From assembly GCA_021029095.1 (NCBI GenBank), contig JAJOHG010000155.1, positions 1 to 59,422 of the forward strand: DNA of 59,422 bases, written 5' to 3'. Position 1 is the first letter of the stretch. Each line of letters starts with the position of its first letter. Source of the DNA: Phellopilus nigrolimitatus (Eukaryota > Basidiomycota > Agaricomycetes > Hymenochaetales > Hymenochaetaceae). The notes under the pieces were generated by a model that searched no databases, had not been told where the DNA came from, and was given only the letters and a program-made list of their open reading frames with translations. Both the position numbers and the translations under genes were made by a program. Below, piece by piece: positions 46,323 to 58,140 of this stretch.

Positions 46323-48077
46323 ATGCCAGTGAATCGTCCGAAATTCAGCATAGCGATATGGTAATGTTCTATTATTGAAACACAGACCCCTATTGACAAT
46401 TGCGCGTTACGCAGTGGAGGCGGAATCAGCGGACTCTGCTTGGCTGTTGCATTGTCGAAGTACAGTGACATCGAGGTACTTGTGTATGAAGCCGCAGAGC
46501 GGTTTAAGGAGATAGGTGCTGGAGTCATGATCTGGACGAAGACATGGACAATCCTCGAGCTGATGGGTCTGGCGGATGATTTTTCAAAAATCGCTCATGC
46601 CCCGCCTGACGGCTCCATTGGTGAACGATACTTGACGAAACGCGCTTTCACTCTCTGATTTTTTTTTCTAGGAGTAGGATTCGACTATAGAAGATCTGAT
46701 CAACCAACAGAGGGCTTTCGATTTCATATCGTCGAAGTTCCTCGTGAGCCTGAACTAAGACTGACTTGCATGGTTGGGTCTAGATCTTTGATTCAGATGG
46801 TTGCATACGCTTTCATCGGGCCCAGTTCCTTGATGTTTTCGTCAATCATCTGTCAGACAAAGTCACATTCTTTGGAAAGCGGCTCATTTCGTATACCGAT
46901 GATGGCTCTGAAAAAATGTCCCTTCTTTTCCAAGACGGATCTTCGGCTGTCTGTGACGCTTTAGTTGGCTGCGACGGGATTAAGTCGAGTATACGAAGGC
47001 AATTATTCGAATCAATGGCTCAAGAGAGGGGGGACGACTTCCGCATTTTTATTGAACCCGTCTGGACTGGCACTACCGCGTATCGCGGGTTGATTCCTGC
47101 AGATCGCGTACCAAAACACAAGGACGGAAGTCTACATAGTGTACTTCAGAGGCCCATGATGGTTCGCCAGTGTGTTTTGTGTAGATATCCGTCTACTGAC
47201 TTGGCATCTACCGGAAATAGTATTGCGGAAAGAGCAAAGTGGGTTCTTGCTCGTGAGGACCTCGATTTTGAGGCTGATTATTATGTACTAGCATATAGTT
47301 GGCTATTCTATTGCACAGGGCGATATCGTCAACGTCGTAGCGCTCATCTCCGAGAAGGACAAACAGGGAGAACGTTTCGAAGGGCCGTGGGTGTCGGAGT
47401 GTTCCAAGCAAGAGCTTCTCGGTTGTTACGCTGGTTGGGAACCCGAAGTCCAAGATATTCTACAGGTAAGTCTCGGCTTCAATGCGGAAACGGTTAGATT
47501 GCAACTTTCCTGATTGACATACAGTGTATTGAAAGACCGACGAAGTGGGCTTTGCATGAGCTCCATCCATTGCCAATGTACGCGTCTGGCAAGGTGGCCC
47601 TCGTTGGCGACTCAGTAAGTACTTTTACGTGTTTCCACACGATCGAGCGAAATGTATTTGAATCTGCTAGGCACACGCTATGCTTCCGCATCAAGGGGCT
47701 GGTGCCGGACAGGCTATCGAGGTGTGCCATGAGTATGTTAGTTGAAAAAGAGGCTTATTGAACTTGCTCGCTTCCAGGACGCTTATGTTCTCGCGCAAAT
47801 CCTGGGCAGCTCGCTCACAACCAAAAATACGCTGACTGATGCCCTTAAAGCTTACGAGAACGTCCGGCTCCCGATGGCAAACAATGTTCTGCGGGGTTCC
47901 AAAGACTCCGGTCTAATGTACGAGTTCAATTACCCAGGTCTTGGAGAGGACTACGCACGGCTTGGCCGCGCCATTCAAAAGCAGTGGGACTGGGTTTGGG
48001 CTAGTCATCCAGACGAGGACGTGGCACGCGGACTTGCCTATCTTAAAGCGAATCTGGGGAGTTGTGGCAGGCAATAG
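46323..48077 (+). CDS. FAD-dependent monooxygenase (salicylate hydroxylase-like)
   Basis: Group A flavoprotein monooxygenase predicted to hydroxylate a small aromatic or related substrate with NAD(P)H and O2. MPVNRPKFSIAICGGGISGL spans the first intron and carries the GxGxxG dinucleotide fold as GGGISG. It is followed by DIEVLVYEAAERFKEIGAGV with the FAD-ribose acidic residue. The second motif region is DALVGCDGIKSSIRRQLF (DG motif, about 46955), preceded by HGCIRFHRAQFLDVFVNHLS. The GD motif is built from two exons: KVALVGDS joined to AHAMLPHQGAGAGQAIE (about 47600-47720). The C-terminus is helical (DAYVLAQILGSSL, YEFNYPGLGEDYARLGRAIQ). Six or seven introns; the exons at 47300-47530 were not fully resolved. 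No membrane segment. Substrate unknown; the divergent dehydratase neighbour is the only hint. Confidence 0.87.
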
Positions 48078-48554
48078 GTTAATAACGCAACTCGTGCGTT
48101 ATTTTAACTCGAAGTGATCACACATGCAACATTCTACTCTAACCTCACTGTTCCTCTGCAATATTTTTCCCGTCATATTATCAAACGAAGTAAGAATATA
48201 TATGAAATCACCTATCGGATCAATACGTGTACATGTGACGCGCGAAGCCGAGTCTGATTCTCTTCGAAAAGTTTGGGCCCAGGCTTGTTTCACCTGCTTC
48301 CTGCTTTGTTTTTGTTTTTTCAAAGAAAAAAGAAATAAACTTCTCTATTTTGTTGTACTTGAAGATCAGGTGGAGAGACTTTTTTGAGTAAGCTAAATTC
48401 AATCTGATGGGAAAACCTTATTGGGTTATTTGTTCATGTTAGTGACATCTTGAGGCTGTCAAATGAGGCTGAGGCTTTGCCATCTTCCCACTCTCTCCAT
48501 TCATTCACTCATTCCCCCTGTCCTCTATCCTGCTTGGCTCACTGGCAACTTACC
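48078..48554. other. Intergenic DNA before the DUF262 gene
   Basis: Mostly A/T-rich with short chance frames; it contains the 5' flank of the downstream gene, including a pyrimidine-rich CTCATTCCCCCTGTCC stretch about 50 bases before the ATG. Confidence 0.5.
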
Positions 48555-50229
48555 ATGTCTGATAAAGCAGAGATGATTGACGAACTGGACTCCGATTACG
48601 GAGATGCAGAAGAATATGATGAGGACCCAAATGTTTTTCAAATAAGGTGTGGAGAACTAGCTCAGAGCTTCTCAACAACTTCTGACTTGGAAGTCTTCGG
48701 AGCTTAGGGATCCTCTCAAACCACCTTCCGCTTCAGTATATACGACCCAGGAACTACATCAACTTATTCACGAAGGTCATATTGACTTGAATCCACCGTA
48801 TCAACGGGGTATGTAACTTTCCTTCAAGCTGGAGTTCCTCACTATTTGCCGGCATTGTCTGATTCATCTCGTTTTTCAGCATTTGTTTGGCCACAAGAAA
48901 AGCAAATCGCGTTGATTGAATCAATCTTCAGAAACTTTTACATACCTCCAGTCTTGTTCTTCGTGAGGCCTGAATCCGATGTGGACTCGGACCTGCCATT
49001 GAGAGTTTGTATGGACGGCAAGCAACGGCTATCGTCTATTCAAGCGTTTTTCGATGGTCAAGTAAGTTGTTCCGAAAAACAATCGGTGCTGTCAAGGACT
49101 GACCCGACTCTTAGATCTATTGTGTGTCTAGCATTTGTATCACGTCCGCAGGGTTATTAACCGCCATCTCATTCAGACAGAGACCCCCTGACGAAGAAGA
49201 AGTTCTATTATACAGTCCCTCCTTCTCAGTCCAGTAAGAAAGTGGTGATACCACAGAAATTCAAGGATATCTTTGCCAACAAACAAATAACATGCGGTAA
49301 GACTATTTCAATATTAAAGCTAGGAGGCAACTCCCCTATCAGATGAGCTAAATTAAGTGTCCTTCTGCAGTTGAGTTTCGGAAGATTGACCCAGCAATAG
49401 AGCGTGACATTTTCCAAAGAGTGCAAATGGGCGTTACGCTAACGGCTGCAGGTAAAATTTTCTTTGGAGCTAGACTTCTTACAGATAGTAATCGGTTCTT
49501 TTCCCTCAGAGAAACTTGCAGCCATATCGTCTCCGTATGCGGATTGGATCACTGAGCTTGATGTCAAGCACATTCGCGACGCGGACGATGGCTTGGGCAC
49601 TCGGATTCTGTGGGATAGTCGAAGAGGGAAACACTTTCAGTGTCTCGCCCAAATGATTTACTGCTGCGAGAGGCTGCCCCTCCGGTCAGATCCATCAAGC
49701 GCTAAGTTAACTTCCTGGTTACATCGACTGGACGCGCCAGGCCAGCAGTTCAAGCAGGAGATAGAAAACGTTCTGAACTCATACTGGATCATTGCCTCTT
49801 CCGAAGATCTTAGAGCGCCGTTTACGGTCGTAAAACAAATGGTTGCTCCGGTCGAGTTTGTATTCATTGGTACATTGTCTCGTTTCCCTACTTTTTCCTT
49901 CGACGAAACTAAATGTGTTTCTTTTAGGTGTCCTTATCGCCGTTCTGCGTGACTGCAGTGATAAGAAAAAATCGGAGGAGGTGCTCAAACTTCGTGTAGA
50001 CGTTCGGAAAGAGCACAAAGATGTTAGAGCAAATACTCGCGTTATCGCGTCGATGTGGAATGCCATAGATCAGGCAAAAACGCGACAAGGCGTCGATGGG
50101 GCCGCCATGGGAACGACTACGGACGGGAGGAAGCGGAGAAGAGGCATGGACGCGGACGATGATTATCGACCTACACCAATTAAAAGCTTAGGGGGTGTGC
50201 CTAAAACACGCGCAAGGTTGGCAAAGTGA
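48555..50229 (+). CDS. DUF262 (GmrSD N-terminal/ParB-like fold) protein
   Basis: Eukaryotic member of the DUF262 family. In bacteria this fold is the N-terminal half of GmrSD-type modification-dependent restriction systems; in fungi its role is not established. The start MSDKAEMIDELDSDYGDAEE is acidic. Spliced exons give ELRDPLKPPSASVYTTQELH, HIDLNPPYQRAFVWPQEKQI (around 48800-48910) and IPPVLFFV. Next comes the key motif MDGKQRLSSIQAFFDG (about 49010-49060), the DGQQR nucleotide-binding motif with Lys for the first Gln. Later parts are VEFRKIDPAIERDIFQRVQM and GVTLTAAEKLAAISSPYADW, then a helical C-terminal domain ending in a basic KRRRG/KTRARLAK tail with possible nuclear targeting. No HNH nuclease part (GmrSD C-terminal half) is seen. 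It converges on DCC1, 138 bp away. Confidence 0.82.
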
Positions 50230-50367
50230 TAGTGACGAGTTGCTTTGTCCTTTACTGCCTTCTGGACTTCTCGAATTAGACGTGGTCGGGTTTGAAGTCG
50301 TTTCTTGCAGTTAACTATAATTCATGCAGTATACAGGTTCCTGAAGGCACATTCAATCATTCAATCA

Positions 50368-51687
50368 CTACACTACTGTCCCGCCTCGAGTTGTATACCA
50401 AACAACCCCTTCTTTGTCCGTGGTACTTCTAGCATACTTCATGAGTAATTTGTCTCTTTCCTTGTTGTCAATAGCGATGTCGCTTAGGAAAGGAGCGATG
50501 TCAGCAGCTCTCCAACGTGTTTGTAGGAGGAAGAGATCCGAAAAGCGTTCCGCTGGTAAAACAGGTAGCTCCGAGGAAGGGAAATAGGTGAGCGTAGGTT
50601 TCGATGACGAAGACTGCCGCGAAGTTATGAAATTACCCTAGAGGAAATGTGAGGATTTCTGCTGTAGCTGTAGGATAGGAAAGCAATACCAGTAGCAATG
50701 AGAGATCGACACGGTTTTCGAAGGAATCTCCGACGACCGTCCGCCATTTCGTTAGGAATTCATCCTCGTCAACAGGCGTGTTCTGTAGACCAAGATAAGA
50801 TTTCCTCCTTATATTGAAACAATCGAATCAGACTCACGCGATGAGCACTAAGAATACCGATGCCCAATTGCCGGACTACGTTGACGATGGTCACTCTCCA
50901 CGTCTTCTCGTGAGGCGAGTGCAAGGTCAAATCGCCAAACCACGACATGACCTGCAGCGAAACATTTTGAGGAACTTCGTGGTCACATTCCAGCGATTCT
51001 GCTATGTCAGAGGCAGGAGCAGCTTCCGGAGAGAAAGATGACGAGACAAGTGTGTTGATGAGAAGTTCAAGCACAGTATTGAGGTAGCTCGGCGTCATGG
51101 GACGAAGTTCTCCGCCAAGAACCAGAATATGGCCATCCTTTAAACCGGCTTCAAGCTCAGCGTCACTAGCTTGTATCTCGGACTTGATGTCAACTAGCAT
51201 TCGCCGCTCACGATCCTAGAATAAAACGTTGAGACTCGTAAACCAGATGTCAATGGCGAGCGCATCACCTCGACAGTGTCTTCGTCATATTCATATCCTC
51301 TGAGTAGGCCTCTTAATCTGTGCAGTTTGGGGATGGAGGGTGAGAGCTCCAGGATCTGCTTTACACTATCTCGTATCACAGCATCCCCAGGCTCTTGGTC
51401 GTTTGGCGGTGTCAGGATGTAGAACGTATTAGATATTGTAATTGCACGGATATTATACGTTTTATGTGCAGTGCACAAGACCGCATCGTCGCCTTCACGG
51501 CCTCGTATAGTGAATCTTTGGGCACAATTAGTACTCTGAGTCTCGACGAGCATGAAACGAATGGGACCAACTGTTGATGCGCGTCATTTTGAACTAAGGT
51601 CACAAGCTCTTGCGGTAGTTCCATTAGCCTATATTGTCCCGTTTCTCCCCCGTTAGGATCAGAGAAGTGCAAACTGAGGTCGCTCAT
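50368..51687 (-). CDS. DCC1: Sister chromatid cohesion protein Dcc1 (Ctf18-RFC subunit)
   Basis: Subunit of the Ctf18-Dcc1-Ctf8 alternative clamp loader that loads PCNA and supports cohesion. The start is MSDLSLHFSDPNGGETGQYR (51687). It continues LMELPQELVTLVQND, then after splicing DDAVLCTAHKTYNIRAITIS and NTFYILTPPND, the Dcc1 signature block. SPSIPKLHRLRGLLRGYEYD and DIKSEIQASDAELEAGLKDG follow. The C-terminal winged-helix region includes EDEFLTKWRTVVGDSFENRV, PAERFSDLFLLQTRWRAADI and APFLSDIAIDNKERDKLLMK, ending WYTTRGGTVV at 50368. Around five short introns. No missing region was noticed. Confidence 0.86.
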
Positions 51688-53654
51688 GGTGTTAGGCGGG
51701 ATAATGAAGCGGATTTGGGCTTGCAGGGCAATATCTTGACGCGTCTGTGGCGTGGGATAGTGTTGCTTCCTTGACTTTTCTCTTCTTTTCTGTCTTGCTC
51801 AGGATAATACTGGGTTTCTCATAACCTGCTGTGATCTGAATCCTGCATGTTGGTTTCCCGGATCGTTTTCATTGTGCATACTATCCAAGTATGGCACTGA
51901 GCTCGAGGCTGAATTGACTGATGGTGAAAACTCTGTGGTGCTCTTCCAAGCATGGTAGATAATGGATCCCGGTGGGTAAACTTCAAGATCTCATGAAGTA
52001 GGAGCTCTCGCCGTGGCGATGCGGGTTCTTCAACATCGAGTACGCCGAGGTAAACATGTGCTTCTAATCTGTGTCCAAGATGTCATAATAGCTTTGCCTC
52101 GAGTCCACAGGAAACGTCTTAGCCTGACGTTGCGCACCGGCGCCAATGTATTGGTCTTCTCCAAAGCTTTATTCATTACATGAGCCTGTCTGTTTGCTCA
52201 TTTGATCGGAGAATGACTTTTACTGGGGTGACGGCGTTTTTGCAACGTGCAGTCCATTATCACGAAAAGAGGAGCTAAATTAGTCAGATCTGACAACAGC
52301 ACCCGTGTAATAGAGCTCGAACTTCCTAGCGCGCTTCAGTCTTTAGAAAATTATGCCGTCTTATCGCAGCTTTGTTACGATATCGTTGTCCCACCTTGTC
52401 CCCGACTTGCAAGATAAAATTGAGTTACCTTACATCTCATATACTGGTCAGCAATCAACCACATGCACGCATTGCATAGCATCAGTACCATCCCCTTCTT
52501 ATAGACTAATTCTCATCTAGAAACTTCCCCGACGGCTCTGAGGTTCTTTTGTCAAGCCGTTGGATAATTTGCAAGACGGTCGTTCCGTTTTTGAGGTACA
52601 AAAGGCTCGGAATAACAACATCGCGAGTAGCTCTGTTCAATCGTGCTCTCAACTCTGTCCGCTTTCCGCTTTATTGCGTTTCATCTGAGTTAACACGTCA
52701 TCAGACATATGCAGAAAGGCCATCTTTTGCGCCTCCCCTTCTTTTTCTTCTTTCCGAACTGACGAGCTCTGTGAGGATGTATAAGTTCCTGTCTGTCGTA
52801 CGAGGTTATAGAAAGTTCGGACACGAGGAATGACACGAGGATTGTGGCTGCCGGAAGCTAAAAACGTTTATAGAAACGCGCGAGTTGATCTATCTAGCCG
52901 GCTTATCTTTGGTGCTAGAAGACACTTGCGCAGTCCTTGGAGTCCTCGTCGATAATTTGGGGTGTTTTTACTCTTGAAAGGCCGTAAATATTTGAAATGA
53001 AGTATATTGTACGCTTTACTGTCGAACGGCCACGAAGGTCCTTACGATACTTATTAATGAGACGTAACTTTTAGAACTAATCCGGAAGCTCCTTTTGGAA
53101 CTGGTGGAGACATCATGATGGTAGGCGTGTCTGCGTGAATGAAACAAAAAAAACCCCCCCCGAAAGTCCCATTGAATGATTGAGTTCCCAACTTCGGACT
53201 ATGCCGCTGTCGCGTGCAGAAGCGACGCCCGAGCCCTGATTTGCAGCGGTTGACATACTTCTTTCACGTTGATGCCGTCTGTCTTTGCTTCCGTCCTCTG
53301 CAATATCTGATGCTCTTTTCACCAATATTCTCAACTTTTACTTCAAGTACTGGCACTTTTATCTACCAACTTATTAATTGTCACAAGAAAGAACAGCTGG
53401 AAGGCTTGAAATGCCTGTGTGGCTCTATTTCAATTCAGACCATAGGATGTATTATGAGACTAAGGCGTGCACTCGACTTGCGTATCACTTGCCTTGCCTT
53501 GCACCTGTTCGTTGTGCTGTAGCCCTCATGGAAGCCTCGTTTTCTCTCTGCAAAATCTCAAAGACCTGAAGGCTCAGTCTGCATAAGCGCCTTACTCGTC
53601 CAGCCTCAGTCAGTCAGTCTTGAACCGAAAGCGAGCAGGTCTCACTTAGTAGAT
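51688..53654. other. Intergenic DNA, nothing recognised
   Basis: Two kilobases with only short unrelated frames (for example plus 52549-52833 and 53214-53522). The DCC1 promoter should be near 51690-51900 and that of the next gene near 53500. An A8C8-like run lies at about 53145-53162. Confidence 0.45.
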
Positions 53655-55100
53655 ATGGTGCGGGATATCTGCTGAAAACACGATGTCTGTGTCTGCTTAA
53701 CCGTTCATTCGTTACAGGGACGTCAATCAGAACAACGTTCAGACCGTACCGTGTCTCAAAAGACACGTTTGCCATACCCCATTTCTCAGGACCATCCACC
53801 GCAGGTCCGTGGAAAGAGTGTCACCACTGTCCCAGGCCCACTTGCCGCTGGTGGACGGGCTCGAACGTACAAGAAAACATTGGATGAGACCTCCCGGCGA
53901 GGACCAGGTTTTCGCCCCAATAGCGGTGCGGAGGCTTTCCTTGTACTCGACGATGATTTGCTCGGGAAGGCGCCGGCGCCTGGACCCGCTTCTCGGGTAC
54001 GCCAGCTGGACTCACGTACTGGCGGGAAGAAAAGGACGAACCCTCGTCATACGGCTGATCCATATTCAACATTGTCTGTCTCGAAAACCGTGCAGGCCAC
54101 AATACCGAATAGAGCGCGTGCGCTTGTCAGACATGTCGCTACCCCTATGGGCCAGCCACTAATAGGACTAATAGGTCGAACTGCTCCTTCTACCTTGGCC
54201 AAGAGTGCCCGACCCGCCGATCCCTCACACGTGATCATGAAAGGCGAATCGCCCTGTAGTATGCAAGAGGGATCGTTAAGGGTACTCATTCCTGGAAGTA
54301 ACTCTACAAGCCGAAACCTGGGCCCGAGTAGAAGTGCACGCAGATCGAAAGCATTGCCAGATCTTCCTCGGGATGGCAGTCCCCTTCACAGAATGACTTT
54401 CGCTGTCCAGCCACACCACGGCGCCGCAAACGATTTCCAAGATAACAGAGAAAAAGGTTTGCGAGGCCGGGGCTCTCCCACCTCATCAAGCGCGCCTCAT
54501 GTAGCTCCAGTCGTAAAGAGACGCGGACGTTCCTCTAAGACTTCCTTCGACAGTGCCGAGCAAACGTGGTCTATGATTGAGAATATGATGAATGCCGTTG
54601 ACGAAGACGTTGTCAGGAGAGCACGCACTGCCTTGGGGAACGAGGAACGGGACGATTCGAGCACTACGGGAACTAAAGACTTGCCCGCAAAATTTTCTCA
54701 AACAAATGACTTGCGGAGCTATGGAAGACGACCCTCAGATGACAGGTCAATGTCTGAGGAGGATGGAAGGAATGGCTCTTACGATATTCTTGACTATTCG
54801 TCGCGTCCGCTCACACGCTGTCCATCGGCTGCGTCAGTGTTTTCAATAGTAATTCAACCAAGTCGCGACCACAGTTTCACCCCAGAAGGTCCAGACGCGT
54901 ATGTTGCGGAAGACGACATGCCTTCGCGCATCAGGCGTATACTTCAGGTCCGTGGACATTTCGGCGACGCATCCTCAATTGTCGATGCTCCTTCTCGTGA
55001 AATCCACTATCATGCGGACCTTTCCTTAACGATTGACGCGTTACGCGATGCAGGGGACGGCGAACTGGGGGATATCATTTTCGATAAGGATGATACGTAG
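53655..55100 (+). CDS. Unknown 461-residue, probably disordered protein
   Basis: The long open frame starts at 53751 without an ATG. The only good model places the start codon at 53655-53657, directly followed by a GT donor; the intron (53658-53717, ending TTACAG) leads into GGACGTCAATC, giving MGRQSEQRSDRTVSQKTRL. Exon 1 is therefore just the ATG. Total length is 461 residues. Most of the protein is Ser-, Arg- and Pro-rich and predicted disordered; basic stretches such as SRSARRSKALPDLP and VVKRRGRSS look like phosphorylation or nuclear-targeting regions. More structured parts are SAEQTWSMIENMMNAVDEDV and a C-terminal DMPSRIRRILQVRGHFGDAS with an acidic end (GELGDIIFDKDDT). No domain is recognised. 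The codon pattern and clean 1.35 kb frame support a real gene. Confidence 0.68.
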
Positions 55101-56859
55101 CTGGGTCGCCTTTCTAAGATTGCGGTTCATATGACGGAACAACTAGAATACAGTATTTAGCTTTTGTATTTGGTCATTGGGGCTGGTGGCATTTGAGAGT
55201 AGGCGTGCGTTTGGTTGCTATTAATCACGCAGATCAGATCGTCTCGAGCCTTTTCTCTTGATCCTCTCACCAGACCCAATCTCCACGGAAAAGCTGAGGC
55301 TAGCTTGTATTGTGGCTGGCAAATAAACTCCGTCGCACTAATGCTTCATCGCTTCTTAGACGGCATTGGCGCGAGGTCCTGAAATCAAATTTACACGCAA
55401 CGTACATGGGCGCCAGCTTCTCAGGAGGAGATTAGAATGTCCAACATTGACGGCGGAAAGACCAATTCCTCCATAGCCACTCAGTACACGGTCTTTTTTT
55501 ATACAAGGAAAAGGAGCGAGAAGCTAGTGAGTTCAACGTGCACGAAGGAGGTATTTCAGGCCTAGGCTTATTGCCTTGACTGGCAACGCTTACGAATTCC
55601 TGAGAGAAATTATGTAGGGCACTTTCCTGAAGTGTTTGTGTGTTTTCCGCTCTAGTTACTGCACGCGCGAGCTTCTCTTATCGGCTAAGTGAAAAGGCGG
55701 ATGTTTCGGCAAGGCAAATAAACATACCGTGGACCTTGGTAGATTCGATCGTCTATTCTCACGTTAGACCGTAGCTGATTTCTAGTTGCTAGATGGAAGC
55801 CAATGGTTCTATTCTGATTTTTTTTTTTCGTCGTATGCACTACATACATGCATGTATGCACGATGGCAGCGCTGGACGGGCTGATTCGGATCAGCATCCT
55901 GAGCACAAATCAGAGACCAAGGAAAGATGAGAAAGCGATCTCTGCAAAAGCTGCAGGAAATTCTTCCATTCGCGTCAATTCCCGCCCGTTGACTCTCCTA
56001 AATCCGCCGGCATTTCTCTTCGATGACAACGTTTCTGAGTCCCCTCTAAATACACTGAGACACAGAGGTCGCCGTCGAGTTCTCATGATCACTGTACAGA
56101 GCTTCTGTCAATGGAGACAGATAGGGATGGTGAAGCTAGTGCACTATGCTCGCTGTGGAGGTAGGCAGGGTGATCAGGGACTTTCTACTATACAATTACA
56201 TTTCTAGAAAGCAAACTAAAATCTCAAATGCTTGATTGGGATCCCACCCCCCGTCCACCTGCCCCCCTCCCCCCCTTTCTTCCTCCCAAAATTCACGCTC
56301 TCCTGCAACGAAGAAATCGCAGTCATTTTTACATTTACTAGTTACTTTGAACTGTTTTTCACGACAGCAGGAGACAGCGTGCTAAAAGCAAGAAGGATGG
56401 GTATTACGTAAAAAGAACGTTTGGAGCAGAGAACCTACCCGTTTGTTTCTCGAACAATATACGTATGCGATCGCTTCGCAACCTTTTGTTATTCGAAAAA
56501 AGGCATGAAAATTGATAAAATATAATCCGGAATCTCAAAGATGCAAGGCAAATTGAGCAAGAACAGTGATCCGGTAGACCGCTCGCCTACCAAACGTGGT
56601 GATGTTTAGAAGTCAAAATCTAAAAATCGGGGATGCATTCTGTTCGTGGCGTGAAGCGCGTGCTTCTTTGTAGAAATTGCGAGAATTCGAAGAAAAGCAC
56701 CCTGACTTGTTACATACCCCGACGACCCTTTGATGAACCAGATCATTATCCGAACTGTTTGGTCTACCGTTACGATCCAGCGAACATTTAAGTACTCCCA
56801 GTTGCCGCCTGTACTTCCTCAATCCTCTTCTCTTCTCGCTCACTCTTCAAGTCGAAAAA
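55101..56859. other. Intergenic DNA with simple runs and a palindrome
   Basis: Contains poly-T at about 55818-55828, the 16-bp perfect palindrome CATACATGCATGTATG at 55843-55858, and a C-rich run at about 56243-56276. A 119-codon plus frame at 55848-56207 has no recognisable feature. The last 100 bases are pyrimidine-rich and form the 5' flank of the regulator gene. Confidence 0.5.
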
Positions 56860-58140
56860 ATGGCCCACTCTCTACCATAGTGAGTCTGCATGCCGCCCTA
56901 TTGGTATCTACTCATAAGTGCTTATGTTCGCTTCAGCTCCATCCCGTACATGGCGGGTCCTCCTCACCCGCAATATCTCCTCGCACCACATCCTCAGCAT
57001 GCCCATATACCAGGCGCCGTGCACCTCGTTTCCGCTCAGATGAGAGCTGAACAAACTCAACGCAAACGTCCCGAAATACACGCGCAGCAAAACGGGTTGC
57101 CTTACGTGCCGGGCGAAAAAGATCAAGGTACGCTGGATTTTTTTCAAAGTTACTTTATCTCTTTTTCTTATTGGTGCGTAGTGCGACGAAACGAGGCCAA
57201 AATGTCAGCGCTGTGGAAGCGGCCAGCGGGAGGTCAGTTACGATACGGACACTGAGGTCTCAGAAACAGCAACTGATAGTTTATATAGTGCACGTGGCCG
57301 GATCCGGCGCCAGCGAAGAAAAAGACGCCTGCACGCAAGAGCTCTGCATTAGAGGAAAGAGCGTCGACCGATGACTCCGCATCCCGTGTTTCCGATTCGT
57401 CGTCCACCTCTCGTGATGTGACTCCAAGCACTCGAGACTTGAGCGCTGGTGTCAGTGCGGCCTCAGTCTCTGAACCTGAACGGCGATACAGGTGAATATG
57501 GTCTATAAATCAAGGGACAAAGCTAATTGAATGTCCACGACTCAGGGATGAGCAGGCATACTCGTTCGGTAATGCGGATGTGCCAGCGAATCGCCGCCAG
57601 GCGTGAGTAAACTATAGTTGGTTCGTTGTGCTTGGGTAGTTAACACAAGTTTGTTGGACAGCGGGTCCCACAGCCAGATCCCCCCTATGTCGTCTTTAAA
57701 CTCAGCTGCGAAGCTTCCGCCTTCTTACCCTTCGTCAGCGCCGAGCTATAATATCGGCTATTCCCCGAATGGCTCGATATCCTCTCGCAGCGATTCCCGA
57801 CCATCAACCGCGAACTCTATCCCGTCCTCGCGTTTCTCTGGTTCTGGACTGGACAGCGGCCACTACGACGGCTCGCCTGATCTATCGGGTCTAGAGCCTA
57901 GGGAATATCCTCGTGGGAAACTTTGCCCCCTCCGCGCCCGGGCTCTCACGCGTACAGCTACCATCCTTCGCAGGAGAGCGACATCATGTCCAGACACTAC
58001 TCACATGAGCATGTTACGAGAATTTGAATGGCGCAGTTGCTCTTCAACCGATCGCGGTCGTCATTGTAAACTTACTATTTTCACGATGTGTTCTATTCTC
58101 TGCCTTTGCTCATTCCTTATACCCGTCGATGTGTTCTAAG
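56860..58140 (+). CDS. Zn2Cys6 transcription regulator with apparent frameshifts
   Basis: Fungal binuclear zinc-cluster DNA-binding protein, short and without a visible fungal_trans domain. MAHSLPY joins across an intron to SIPYMAGPPHPQYLLAPH, continuing to VHLVSAQMRAEQTQRKRP. The zinc cluster lies right after: KYTRSKTGCLTCRAKKIK, then across an intron CDETRPKCQRCGSGQRE, then across another CTWPDPAPAKKK, which supplies all six cysteines. But KRP and KYTR are in different frames: one extra base lies within 57070-57076 (CCCGAAA), and a TGA blocks the cluster's frame upstream. Near the C-terminus, GLEPREYPRG and SHAYSYHPSQESDIMSRHYS are also in different frames, about 57913-57950. The rest is Ser-rich. 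This may be a decaying gene or indel errors in the assembly. End coordinate is approximate (a TGA at about 58028 closes the alternative frame). Confidence 0.7.

Noticed and set aside
55843..55858. 16-bp palindrome CATACATGCATGTATG
   Set aside because: Built of alternating purine/pyrimidine simple sequence in an AT-rich spacer; likely chance, kept only as a note in the intergenic entry.
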